Below, one piece after another: positions 53,323 to 64,000 of a DNA stretch of 64,000 nucleotides. A program made the position numbers and the translations under genes. The first letter of the stretch is position 1. Each line of letters opens with the position of its first letter. Origin of the DNA: Nevskia sp. (lineage in GTDB: Bacteria; Pseudomonadota; Gammaproteobacteria; Nevskiales; Nevskiaceae); the NCBI GenBank assembly GCA_028291645.1, contig JAQGNU010000089.1, positions 1-64,000 of the forward strand, given 5' to 3'. The notes beneath the pieces are model-generated. The model was not told where the DNA came from. It ran no database searches and saw only the letters and a list, made by a program, of their open reading frames with translations.

Positions 53323-53642
53323 GCGGTTTAGAAATCACGCACGCATATTCGTATGCGGCGCTGTTGCTGTTGGTCTGTTTCTTCAAATTAGATGCGCCAA
53401 TTGAAACGTCCTAAGGGAGGTAGGAAGACGGGTCAGTCATTAGCAATGACGCAGATGGCGCACAACGTCGAAGGCCGTCGAATTAGCAGCGCTTATTTTT
53501 GACGTTGCGTAGATCAACCGGCTTTACCCGCTTGTCGTTGTAGTTCCGCAGTGGCTTGAGTGCGTGACGATCCGCTCGATGCGGCGCACGTACAGGGTGT
53601 CTGCGTGCCCGGTTTCAAAAAAATCATATGAGGAGATTGAGG

Positions 53643-55241
53643 ATGAGATTACTTCTAAAGCGTTTGTGCATTGCTTGCAGCATTGCCTGTTATGTTGCAG
53701 TCGCAGGCTATGCAAGCACCGTGGTAGCTGATGACGGCACCAAACAGGAAATCGACACATTAAAGAAAGAGGTCGATGAGCTGACGACCAAAATTAATAA
53801 GCTCTCGACCGAACAGCAGTCTGCGGCGGCACCACCGACCAAGACTGTTAAATCTGATGAATCACGACTCCAAGGCTTTCTGGATTTTCTCAAAAGCAAT
53901 GAGTTTTACGGCAACATCGATGTCTCCGTCGACGACGCCACCAAGGGCTTGAAACACAGCTATTCGGAGGGCGGTCCGGGTGGACCACCGACGGCGCCAG
54001 TCGGAAAACTGGGATGGCTGCCTGGGATTTCCACCAATGCCACCTACTTTGGAGTACGTGGCGTGCACGCGCTGGGAAGCAGCGTCAATCTGGTGTACCA
54101 ACTCGAGACCCAGGTTGACGTCACCGCGATGCCAGGCACCAGCAATAACAACTCGAGCAGCAGTTCCGTGGTGAAAGGTGGCTTGGCCTCGCGCACTAGT
54201 TATCTCGGCTTCGCGAGTCCTTGGGGAGCGATCAAGGCGGGCAAGGGATATGCACCTTACAAAACCTCCACCGACCGGATGAACCCGTTTAACGCGATGC
54301 TCGGCGACTACTCGATCATCATGGGGAATACCGGCGGTGATAACCGGGTTGAGTTCGGCGGCTACCTGGATCACTCAATCTGGTACGAGTCGCCCAAGAT
54401 GCACGGCTTCTCCTTCAATGTCTTGGTCGCGCCAGGTCAAAACCGTGCTGGTGATGACGGCAACATCGCGCAGGGAGAGTCTGATTGCACCGGTGGCAAC
54501 GTACCCGGTAGTGGCGCACTGCCGCCGAGTTGCAATGACGGCTCGTTCGGGACTGCTTACAGCGCCAACCTCGCCTACGAAGGTGCAAAATCGTTCCCGC
54601 TTTACGTAACGGCAGCCTATGAACTACACCGAGACGCCAATCGCATCAGCGACGTCGCGGGGCCTGATCCGAGCAATCCAAACAGTAACGTCGTTCCGCT
54701 CGATCCGCGTGATGTCGGCAACGAATGGGCTGCAAAAATTGGCGTGCAATATATTTTTCCGACACGAACAACAGTTAGCGCAATCTGGGAGAACCTGCAC
54801 AGACAGATACCGGAAGCCTTGCAGTTCCAGAACGAACGCTCGCGCCGCGGCACTTGGCTGGCTGTGACACAGGGCCTCACCGACAAGGACACGCTTAGCC
54901 TTGGTTGGGCACATGCCGGCAAGTCACCTGGCGATCCGGGGCAACACAACTCGCCGACCGGATTCAGTCCCGACAATGAGGCCAACATGTTTAGCGTTGC
55001 GCTCAAGCACTCGGTAGACAAGCAAACCACCATTTACGGCAACTGGGCATTTACGGCGAATCAATCCGCAGCGCACTACGATCTCGGCGCAGGCCCTCAT
55101 GGGCTTAAGACCGACTGCCACGACGCAAGCACGCTCGCCGCTTTTGACCCCACCACCGGCACGGTGACCGGCGACGGTCCGCGTTGCTTCGCCGGCGGAA
55201 AACTAATGGGCGTTTCGGTCGGTGTGAACTACAAATTTTAG
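53643..55241 (+). CDS. Gram-negative porin
   Basis: Signal peptide, N-terminal coiled coil, YFGVRGVHALGSSVNLVYQLETQVD, C-terminal GVSVGVNYKF ending in F. Confidence 0.88.
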   Translation: MRLLLKRLCIACSIACYVAVAGYASTVVADDGTKQEIDTLKKEVDELTTKINKLSTEQQSAAAPPTKTVKSDESRLQGFLDFLKSNEFYGNIDVSVDDATKGLKHSYSEGGPGGPPTAPVGKLGWLPGISTNATYFGVRGVHALGSSVNLVYQLETQVDVTAMPGTSNNNSSSSSVVKGGLASRTSYLGFASPWGAIKAGKGYAPYKTSTDRMNPFNAMLGDYSIIMGNTGGDNRVEFGGYLDHSIWYESPKMHGFSFNVLVAPGQNRAGDDGNIAQGESDCTGGNVPGSGALPPSCNDGSFGTAYSANLAYEGAKSFPLYVTAAYELHRDANRISDVAGPDPSNPNSNVVPLDPRDVGNEWAAKIGVQYIFPTRTTVSAIWENLHRQIPEALQFQNERSRRGTWLAVTQGLTDKDTLSLGWAHAGKSPGDPGQHNSPTGFSPDNEANMFSVALKHSVDKQTTIYGNWAFTANQSAAHYDLGAGPHGLKTDCHDASTLAAFDPTTGTVTGDGPRCFAGGKLMGVSVGVNYKF

Positions 55242-55372
55242 TTAGGCGAAAGAGACCCGCGGCTGGGCATATTCAGCGATCGTGATCTGAACTCGGTCTG
55301 ATCCGTTTCGCTGCATGCGCCCAGCCGATGGGCCTAACCAATGGTTGTCCACTTTTTCGCAGGAACTCTCCA

Positions 55373-55510
55373 TCTCGTTCGCGCCGCGCTCAGACCGGCG
55401 CCGGCACCAGGCGCAGCCGCGTGATTTCCGAAGGCGCAAAAAAGCGTAGCGGCGGTCCCCAGTAGCCGGTGCCGCGACTGGTGTAGATCAATAACTGGTT
55501 GAGGCGCTTG
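55373..55510 (-). repeat. Direct repeat copy 2 (3' end of intact metallophosphoesterase)
   Basis: Pairs with 52704..52841 at constant offset 2669, no indels. Confidence 0.93.
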
Positions 55511-56547
55511 AGTCCAGCGACGAAGGGTTGCTGCATGCGGACGAAGAAGTTCCAGGGCAGGAACTGGCCGCCGTGGGTATGCCCGGAAAGTTGTACGTCG
55601 AAGCCGGCGGCGGCGGCCGCTGCTGCAGAACGTGGCTGGTGCGCCAGCAAAACTTTGACCGACGTCGGCTCTGTGCCGCTGGCAGCCGCAGCCGGATCAC
55701 TGCGGTGCGCGGCATCGTGATGATGCGCGGAATAGTCGGTGACGCCGCCGATCAACAAGCGCTCGCCGTCGTGTTCGATCACCTTGCCTTCGTTGAGCAG
55801 CACGCGCAGACCCAGACGGCGCCACTCCTGTACCCAGGCATCGGCGCCGTGGTAATACTCGTGGTTGCCGGTCACGCAATAAGTGCCGTGGCGCGCGCGC
55901 AACTCCGACAAGGGTGCGACGTGCGTGCGCAGCTGATCAACGCTGCCGTCGACGATATCGCCGGTGATTGCGACCAGATCTGCGCCGAGGCCGTTGACGC
56001 GGCGAACGATGGCATCCAGGTAATTGCGCTTGATCGTCGGCCCGACGTGGATGTCGCTCAACTGCACGATGATGAAGCCCGAGAGTGCCGCGGGCAGGCC
56101 GGCGATCGGCAGATCGATATGCACGACCTCGGCGAGTCGGCGCGCGTTCAACAGACCGACCAGGCTGATCATCAGGCTGAGTCCGACCACCGCCTGCGCC
56201 GAAGCGCGCTGCAAATACGCCAGGTCCAAGGTGCCGGGCTGCAGGAAATTCCAGGCCGACAGCAGCGCGAGCAGCACATCGCGCAGCAGAGACGACACCA
56301 GCAAGCTCGAGAACAAACCCATTGCGAGATAGCCCACCCAGGCCAGTGCATCGGCGGCCCGCGTCGGCAAATTGCTAAGGCGGACGAGCAGCGGGGCCGG
56401 CGCCAGCACAGCGGAGGCGAACAGCGCTGCCAAGGCGAGACCGGTTCCGAGCGGACCGAGCGCCAGCGCGGGCAATAAACGCCAGGCGACGTACCCATGC
56501 AACGCCAGATTTAATAGGGTGACGATCAGCAAGGGGTTTCGGCGCAT
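55390..56547 (-). CDS. Metallophosphoesterase, YkuE-like membrane protein
   Basis: VQLSDIHVGPTI, AITGDIVDG, YCVTGNHEYYHGADAW, SGHTHGGQFLPW. Confidence 0.92.
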   Translation of the reverse strand: MRRNPLLIVTLLNLALHGYVAWRLLPALALGPLGTGLALAALFASAVLAPAPLLVRLSNLPTRAADALAWVGYLAMGLFSSLLVSSLLRDVLLALLSAWNFLQPGTLDLAYLQRASAQAVVGLSLMISLVGLLNARRLAEVVHIDLPIAGLPAALSGFIIVQLSDIHVGPTIKRNYLDAIVRRVNGLGADLVAITGDIVDGSVDQLRTHVAPLSELRARHGTYCVTGNHEYYHGADAWVQEWRRLGLRVLLNEGKVIEHDGERLLIGGVTDYSAHHHDAAHRSDPAAAASGTEPTSVKVLLAHQPRSAAAAAAAGFDVQLSGHTHGGQFLPWNFFVRMQQPFVAGLKRLNQLLIYTSRGTGYWGPPLRFFAPSEITRLRLVPAPV

Positions 56548-56669
56548 GCACTCAATCTTGTACGGCGCCGGTGAAATTCAAGTGGCTGCGGAACGATCGC
56601 TACTACTGGTTCTTCTTTTCAGACCATCGCATTAACCGCGCTGACTGGAGGTTCAACTCGCAGGCGCAC

Positions 56670-56906
56670 TCAACCCGGGAATTTTTGCGGACTGCTATTG
56701 ACGGGTGCGTTGATGCGCGCGCTGACCGTCGGCGTCGGCAAGCTGTTCGCGGGGGCGAGCAGTGCATCGAGCGGCAGGGCTTGGGACTGCGCCGGCTGGT
56801 GCCAGATGATCTGGGCAGTGCACAAGTAAAGAACGATTGCCAAGGGATAGAAGCCCGCCGCGGCGAAGATATAGGACCTCGGCACCAATGATTTCATTGC
56901 CATCAC
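56670..56906 (-). CDS. Small hypothetical membrane protein
   Basis: 78-aa ORF with one hydrophobic segment. Confidence 0.4.
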   Translation of the reverse strand: MMAMKSLVPRSYIFAAAGFYPLAIVLYLCTAQIIWHQPAQSQALPLDALLAPANSLPTPTVSARINAPVNSSPQKFPG

Positions 56907-57408
56907 TCACTCACTCCAAGCGCCTTCGAAAAGGCTGATCGACGCCCGTATTCGCTGCAGTCCAGAGATCGCGGCAGCACGCCGAACAGCGCGTTCGGCT
57001 GGGCCGCTGAAGACTTCGCGGGATCGCGTCCTGAATAGGCGGGAACCAACACTGGCGCGCATGTTAGTTACCGGTAAGTAACATGTCAAGTTGAGCAACT
57101 TCGCGCAGGCATCCACGGTCAAAATATCCGCGGGTGGCTGCGGGATCGCGGCGCTGCACGCGGCGCGATTTGAGTTGCGCATGCATTTTCCGCGGGGCTA
57201 TCCAGTGCAAGGGATCGCGCGGTTTGTAGACGGCGGCCGGAGCAAAGAACATCATCTGCGTTCAGGTTCATTCGCATTGAATGCGTCGATCAAGGCCGCT
57301 ATCGTTTGCGCAATCCCATCGCGGGGCATTTGGCCGAGGGTCGCTGATCGCGGGTTCTGGCCGCTCCGCTGCGTCGTTGTGTTGTTGTCTGTGGCAAGGA
57401 GAAAGTCG

Positions 57409-58113
57409 TTGCGAGCTTTAGCTGCCTTTATCGTGTTGTTCTGCTCGGCTTGCGCCAGCTATGTCACTCCGGGCGGGCCGGTACACTTCGCAGACATCAA
57501 TCGCGCCGATATCGCCGCGCTTGCGTCGCGCCAACCGTCTCCGCATTTCCCGGTGAACATCGCGGTGGTGCGCGTGCAAGCGCCGCAATACAAATCCTAT
57601 TCGTCGGAAAGTTATGGCAGCGGTCGTTTCAGTGTCGTGACGACGCAGGAATTGCTGACAGAAGAGCAGTTGCAAGCACTGTCGAAGTGGCCTTCGGTGG
57701 CCGCTGTCGTGCCGGTCGATCGTCTGCTGCTGCCGGCGAAACTGGATTCGCTGGACGACTTGCGGCTGGCGGCCGCGAAGCTTCAAGCCGACGTGCTGCT
57801 GATCTACACCGTCGATACCTCATTCGAGATCAAGGGGCGCGGCTATGGTCCGCTCAGCGTGATTTCACTGGGCCTGATTCCCGATCGCGATGCCTACATC
57901 ACGTCTACCGCTGCGGCCGTCTTCACGGATGTCCGCACCGGCTTCACCTATGGCGTCGCGGAAGCGACGGCCAAGGCGTCCGACCTGAGCAATGCGTGGG
58001 GCTCCAGCGACGCCGTCGATAAAAAACGGCTGGAAGCCGAGCATCAGGCCTTCGCTTCGCTGCTGACGCAGGCGGAAAAAACCTGGACCAGCATCGCGCA
58101 GCAGTATCGATAA
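57409..58113 (+). CDS. Predicted lipoprotein, TTG start
   Basis: AAGGAG-7nt-TTG; LRALAAFIVLFCSACASYVTPGG lipobox; the ORF track start at 57091 looks too long. Confidence 0.7.
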   Translation: MRALAAFIVLFCSACASYVTPGGPVHFADINRADIAALASRQPSPHFPVNIAVVRVQAPQYKSYSSESYGSGRFSVVTTQELLTEEQLQALSKWPSVAAVVPVDRLLLPAKLDSLDDLRLAAAKLQADVLLIYTVDTSFEIKGRGYGPLSVISLGLIPDRDAYITSTAAAVFTDVRTGFTYGVAEATAKASDLSNAWGSSDAVDKKRLEAEHQAFASLLTQAEKTWTSIAQQYR

Positions 58114-58309
58114 GTCGCCAGCTGACGAGACGACCCAGCGGCCACTGGTGGCGGCGATGCCGCCGCTGAATGAGGTGGGCCGCAAGCCGCGCGCGGAACT
58201 TCGCATGCCGAACGGTGCGAACTTCGCGGGCGCAGCGTCACTCCAACGCAAGACTAGGCTGCTCCCATCAGTTTCCGATCAGTTTCCGAATAGATCTCGA
58301 AGTATTGCC

Positions 58310-60889
58310 ATGCTCGTACGTCGTCTCTGCTTACTTTTCGCAATCCTGCTGGCGGCATCGGCGCACGCAGCACCGGCGCCGTTCGACCTTTCCGGCCCGA
58401 CCCTCGACGTCGTCATCACGCGCGGCGCGCAGATTCTTCCGGCTTCGGAAGTGCCTAATCTCGCGGTGGGCGACCGCATCTGGATAAAAGCCGATCTGCC
58501 GTCGACGCAGTCCGCCAACTACTTGATGGTCGCTGCATTCTTGAGCGGCTCGACCAATCCGCCGCCCGAGAGCTGGTTCTTCCCGTGCAAAACCTGGACC
58601 GGCAAATGTGCACGCGAAGGCCTCAGCGTGACGGTGCCGCCGGGCGCGCAACAGGTGATCGTGTTTCTGGCGCCCGAGACCAGCGGCGATTTCCGCACGC
58701 TGGTGAGCGCGGTGCGCGGGCGTCCGGGCGCATTCGTGCGCGCGTCGCAGGATTTGAACCAGGCGGCGCTCGACCGCTCGCGGCTCGATCACTATCTGTC
58801 GACGATCCATCAGCTCGACAGCACCGATCCATACAAATTGAAGGATGTCGCGCCCTTGCTTGCGCGCAGCCTGGCGATCAAGGTCGACGAAAAATGCCTG
58901 GACCGGCTGGCGGAACTGCAGGCGCCTTGCCTGATGTCGGGTCAGGAATCGCTGATCCTCAACGACGGGCACAGCACTTCGATCGTGCAGGCGCTGACTG
59001 CGGGGCCCGGCGCCGATCTGGTGATGGAGGCCAGCGTGACGCCGCAACTGGGTTTTGGAATCTACAGTCCGTATATCGCATCGGTGATCGATATCGCGCG
59101 CATTCTGGATTCCTTTCGCACCGCGCAGTATCAATACATTCCGGCGCTCGCCTCGCAGCGGGGCGACAAGCTGGCGCTGACGCTGAACGCAGCGCCTTCG
59201 TTTCACGATCCCAAATCGGTCTTGGTGATCGCGCTGCCGGCGGTGGAACAATCGCTGTTGCCGCCCCTGCATGCGGTGAACCCGACCGAGATTTACTGCG
59301 CCAGCCGCACGGCGCTGGTGCTGCCGGTCGAAGGCGCGCCGCTGGTATTTTCCACCGGCTATGCGCATGACCTCACGCTGAGCGTGACCGGCATCGACGG
59401 CAAGACCATCAACCTGCCCGCCAAAGCCGATGGTGCGCAAGGCGGCTACATCGTCGACACGTCCAGGCTGAAGTCCGCCACGCTGGGCGAGACCGTGCAT
59501 GCCTCGCTGCAGGGTTATTGGGGCTTCGAGCCCTACGCAGGGCCCGGCTTCCAGTTGCGCAATGCGCATGCGAAAGCCTGGGTGCTGGCGGACGGCGACG
59601 AAGATGCACTGATCGTCGGCCGCCAGGATACCGTGCACCTGCAGGCCGACAGCGTCAGCTGCGTCGACGGCATCATGCTCAAGGATCCTGCCGGCAAAGA
59701 GCTGCAGGCGGAGTGGAAAGCGGTCAAGCCCAATCAAGTGGAAGTGAAGCTGCCGCTGCAGGACGCGCAGCCCGGCGCGATGACTTTGCTGATCACCCAA
59801 TACGGCGTCAGCCAGCCGCAGCTGGTTCCGCTAAAGACTTTTTCCGCCGCCGGACGTCTCGACGCGTTCTCCATCCACGCCGGCGATAGCCAGGGAATTC
59901 TGAAGGGCGGCCGCCTCGATGAGGTCGCCAGTCTGTCGATTGGCAACATTGTGTTCCTGCCCGGTGCGCTGTCGACGCGGGCCGGCAGCGACGCACTGCC
60001 GATGATCGCGCAAGACGCGCAAGCGGTGGCGAGTCTGAAGCCGGACCCGACCGTCGTCGCCAAAGTGACGCTCAAAGATGGGCGCGTCGTTGCGCTGAAT
60101 GCATCGGTGGATGCGCCGCGTCCGCGCGTGAGCTTGATCGGCAAGAGCGTACAGGCCTCGCACGCCAGCGGCGACAGCAATATCCAGCTCGCGAACCAGG
60201 ACGAGTTGCCGCAGGACGCGAGGCTGACGTTCTCCGTGCGTGCGCAGTCGCCGTCGACATTTACGCGTGACCAGACCATCGAAATCGCGACCGCGGACGA
60301 GTCGTTTTCCGCCAGCCTGAGCCTCAGCAACGGCGGCATCACGCTGGGCGACGCGCGGGTGGCGGTGGCGACGCTCGATCCCGCCAAGGCATTTGGATCG
60401 TCCGCGTTCGGGCCGCTGAAGTTCCGGGTTCTCGCGAACGCGGTCGCCGGCGACTGGCAGCCGCTGGCCACGCTGGTGCGCTTGCCCGCCCTGAAGGATC
60501 TCAAGTGTCCGGCGACGCCCGAACTGGCCTGCAGACTTTCCGGCTCCGGCCTGTTCCTGGTCGATTCCGTATCCAGCGATCCGCAGTTCGAGCATGCGGT
60601 GCAGGTTCCGGATGGCTTCCCGGGATCTACTCTGCCGGTACCGCGCCCCAGCAATGGCCGGCTCTACGTCAAGCTGCGCGACGATCCGTCGGTGGTCAAC
60701 ACCGTCGCGCTGGAGGCCCAGCAGCTGCCCCCCTCGGCCGACGAACTCGCGCGCGCGGCGGCCACGCAGGAGGCCGCGAGCCCCAAACCCGAGACTATCG
60801 GCGGCGCAAACCCGCCAGCGGCAGGCGGCGCCGCGTCGAGTCCCGCCGCGCCCGTGCCGCCGCCCGCAGCGAGCAGTCCGCCGCAGTAG
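58310..60889 (+). CDS. Large secreted protein of unknown function
   Basis: Start at MLVRRLCLLFAILLAASAHAAPA signal peptide; 859 aa with Pro/Ala-rich tail; no family recognised. Confidence 0.75.
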   Translation: MLVRRLCLLFAILLAASAHAAPAPFDLSGPTLDVVITRGAQILPASEVPNLAVGDRIWIKADLPSTQSANYLMVAAFLSGSTNPPPESWFFPCKTWTGKCAREGLSVTVPPGAQQVIVFLAPETSGDFRTLVSAVRGRPGAFVRASQDLNQAALDRSRLDHYLSTIHQLDSTDPYKLKDVAPLLARSLAIKVDEKCLDRLAELQAPCLMSGQESLILNDGHSTSIVQALTAGPGADLVMEASVTPQLGFGIYSPYIASVIDIARILDSFRTAQYQYIPALASQRGDKLALTLNAAPSFHDPKSVLVIALPAVEQSLLPPLHAVNPTEIYCASRTALVLPVEGAPLVFSTGYAHDLTLSVTGIDGKTINLPAKADGAQGGYIVDTSRLKSATLGETVHASLQGYWGFEPYAGPGFQLRNAHAKAWVLADGDEDALIVGRQDTVHLQADSVSCVDGIMLKDPAGKELQAEWKAVKPNQVEVKLPLQDAQPGAMTLLITQYGVSQPQLVPLKTFSAAGRLDAFSIHAGDSQGILKGGRLDEVASLSIGNIVFLPGALSTRAGSDALPMIAQDAQAVASLKPDPTVVAKVTLKDGRVVALNASVDAPRPRVSLIGKSVQASHASGDSNIQLANQDELPQDARLTFSVRAQSPSTFTRDQTIEIATADESFSASLSLSNGGITLGDARVAVATLDPAKAFGSSAFGPLKFRVLANAVAGDWQPLATLVRLPALKDLKCPATPELACRLSGSGLFLVDSVSSDPQFEHAVQVPDGFPGSTLPVPRPSNGRLYVKLRDDPSVVNTVALEAQQLPPSADELARAAATQEAASPKPETIGGANPPAAGGAASSPAAPVPPPAASSPPQ

Positions 60890-61130
60890 CAGCTCCATCA
60901 GGCCCGATCGAGCAGCTGCATCTATTTCCGCAAAATTCGCGCGCCAGGCGACGCCAGGCGCCATCCCAGCGCATCGATATGGGATCGAATTGCGCGTAAA
61001 TGCTTGTTTGTGGTGCTATCCCCGAGCGAAAAGCAAGTGCGCGGGCTCAAGGGATGGTATGGTGCGCCGCCGTATTGCCTCGAAACTTGGCTGAACAGTT
61101 AGCCCCGCATCGAGGCAGGAGACATCGTAA

Positions 61131-62987
<1,857 letters not shown>

Positions 62988-63059
62988 AGCGATGATTGCG
63001 GCGGCTCAGCGTCAGCTGACGACGCGAGTAATGGCGTAGCCGGTCGCGAGTGATCGAAC

Positions 63060-63081
63060 GGGTGCTGTTTAAGCAGCACCC
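63060..63081 (+). terminator. Hairpin downstream of rpoD
   Basis: GGGTGCTG-tttaag-CAGCACCC perfect 8-bp stem. Confidence 0.5.
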
Positions 63082-63171
63082 GGTGCGACGGTGGGGGCGC
63101 TACGCGACGCCCACAGGCCTTGGCAAAGTTCCTGCAACAATGGCCAGACCGACCGACAGCACCAGGCGCGC

Positions 63172-64000
63172 ATGCAAGCGGACGAGATTTTGAACCCAGA
63201 CGACTACGGCAGCCCTGCGGCCTATGTCCGCCTGGGCGGTCGCGGCACTGTCGATGGGTCTGCGGAAGTTGGCAGCGACGCGAAACCGTTCGTGCTCGAC
63301 GATGGTCTGATCAGGACTCTGCACTTCACCACGGCTTTCGTGCAGAGCGAGATGAACATTGGCCAGCCCGACATGCTCATCTTGCGTTACACGCGCAAGA
63401 TGATGGCCTTCCTATTGTTCTGTCCGCGCCCTGAGCATGTGATTATCGTCGGGCTCGGCGGCGGCTCCTTGACCAAGTTCTGCTACCGCCAGCTGCCGCG
63501 CGCACGGATTACCACGGTTGAAATCGACGAAGACGTGATCAAGTGGGCGCACTTGTTCCAAGTCCCGGTCGATCGCCAGCGCATCAGCATCGTTCATGCC
63601 GATGCGACTGAATACTTCGCGGCAACCGAGGAACGCGCCGATGTCATCCTGGTCGACGGCTGCGATGCACACGGCACCGCGCCGGTATTCTGCAACGAGT
63701 CTTTTTACCGGAATCTGCGTGCACGATTGCGTCCGCGCGGTGTGCTGGTGGTGAATCTGGTGGGCTCGGCCGAAGTCGTCAAGATTCATCAACACTTCAT
63801 CGCGGCCGTGTTCGCCAGTCGGCTGGTGGTGCTGGATGTCAGCAACGAAGGCAACCGCGTGGCGTTTGCGTTCAACGATCCCTGGCGTCCGCCGGACTGG
63901 GTGGACATGCATCGCGACGCGAAAAGACTGCTGCGCCGCCACGGCCTCGATTTCCCCGCCTTTGCCCGCAAGCTGCAGCGCAGCTACGAGCGCCAGGCGA
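63172..64000 (+). CDS. Spermidine-synthase-like methyltransferase-fold protein (3' end outside window)
   Basis: Open frame from ATG 63172 to the window edge, absent from the ORF track: MQADEILNPDDYGSPAAYVRLGG...VIIVGLGGGSLTKFCYRQLPRARITTVEIDEDVI...ADVILVDGCDAHG. Confidence 0.88.
   Translation, partial: MQADEILNPDDYGSPAAYVRLGGRGTVDGSAEVGSDAKPFVLDDGLIRTLHFTTAFVQSEMNIGQPDMLILRYTRKMMAFLLFCPRPEHVIIVGLGGGSLTKFCYRQLPRARITTVEIDEDVIKWAHLFQVPVDRQRISIVHADATEYFAATEERADVILVDGCDAHGTAPVFCNESFYRNLRARLRPRGVLVVNLVGSAEVVKIHQHFIAAVFASRLVVLDVSNEGNRVAFAFNDPWRPPDWVDMHRDAKRLLRRHGLDFPAFARKLQRSYERQA

Overview
High-GC (probably gammaproteobacterial) chromosomal window with mostly ordinary gene content. It carries a treY 3' end, a nitronate monooxygenase, a HerA-like ATPase, two TPR/TolB-like paralogs, a CusCBA-type metal efflux operon, ogt and ada/alkA-type repair genes, an Ntn-hydrolase acylase, a prolyl oligopeptidase, and OmpA-like and Gly-rich envelope genes. 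It also carries rsmG-parA-(PH protein)-parB, the full atpIBEFHAGDC operon, glmU, glmS, a porin, rpoD and a spermidine-synthase-like gene running off the right edge. The most interesting signals lie between or beneath the ORFs. (1) A Tn7-like transposon end sits 22 bp after the glmS stop (the attTn7 position), with TnsB-like repeats, followed by a lone SMEK-domain gene. (2) A 138-bp direct repeat flanks a porin segment; it is a relic copy of a metallophosphoesterase 3' end whose 8 coding differences are all synonymous. (3) A 265-bp cloverleaf-like inverted-repeat element abuts an SDR gene. (4) A ~98-bp leader is duplicated in front of two TPR paralogs, and in one copy it forms a 26-aa upstream ORF overlapping the main start codon. 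(5) A palindromic repeat is inserted between atpA and atpG and appears to supply the atpG ribosome-binding site. All calls come from reading the sequence; no database searches were run.
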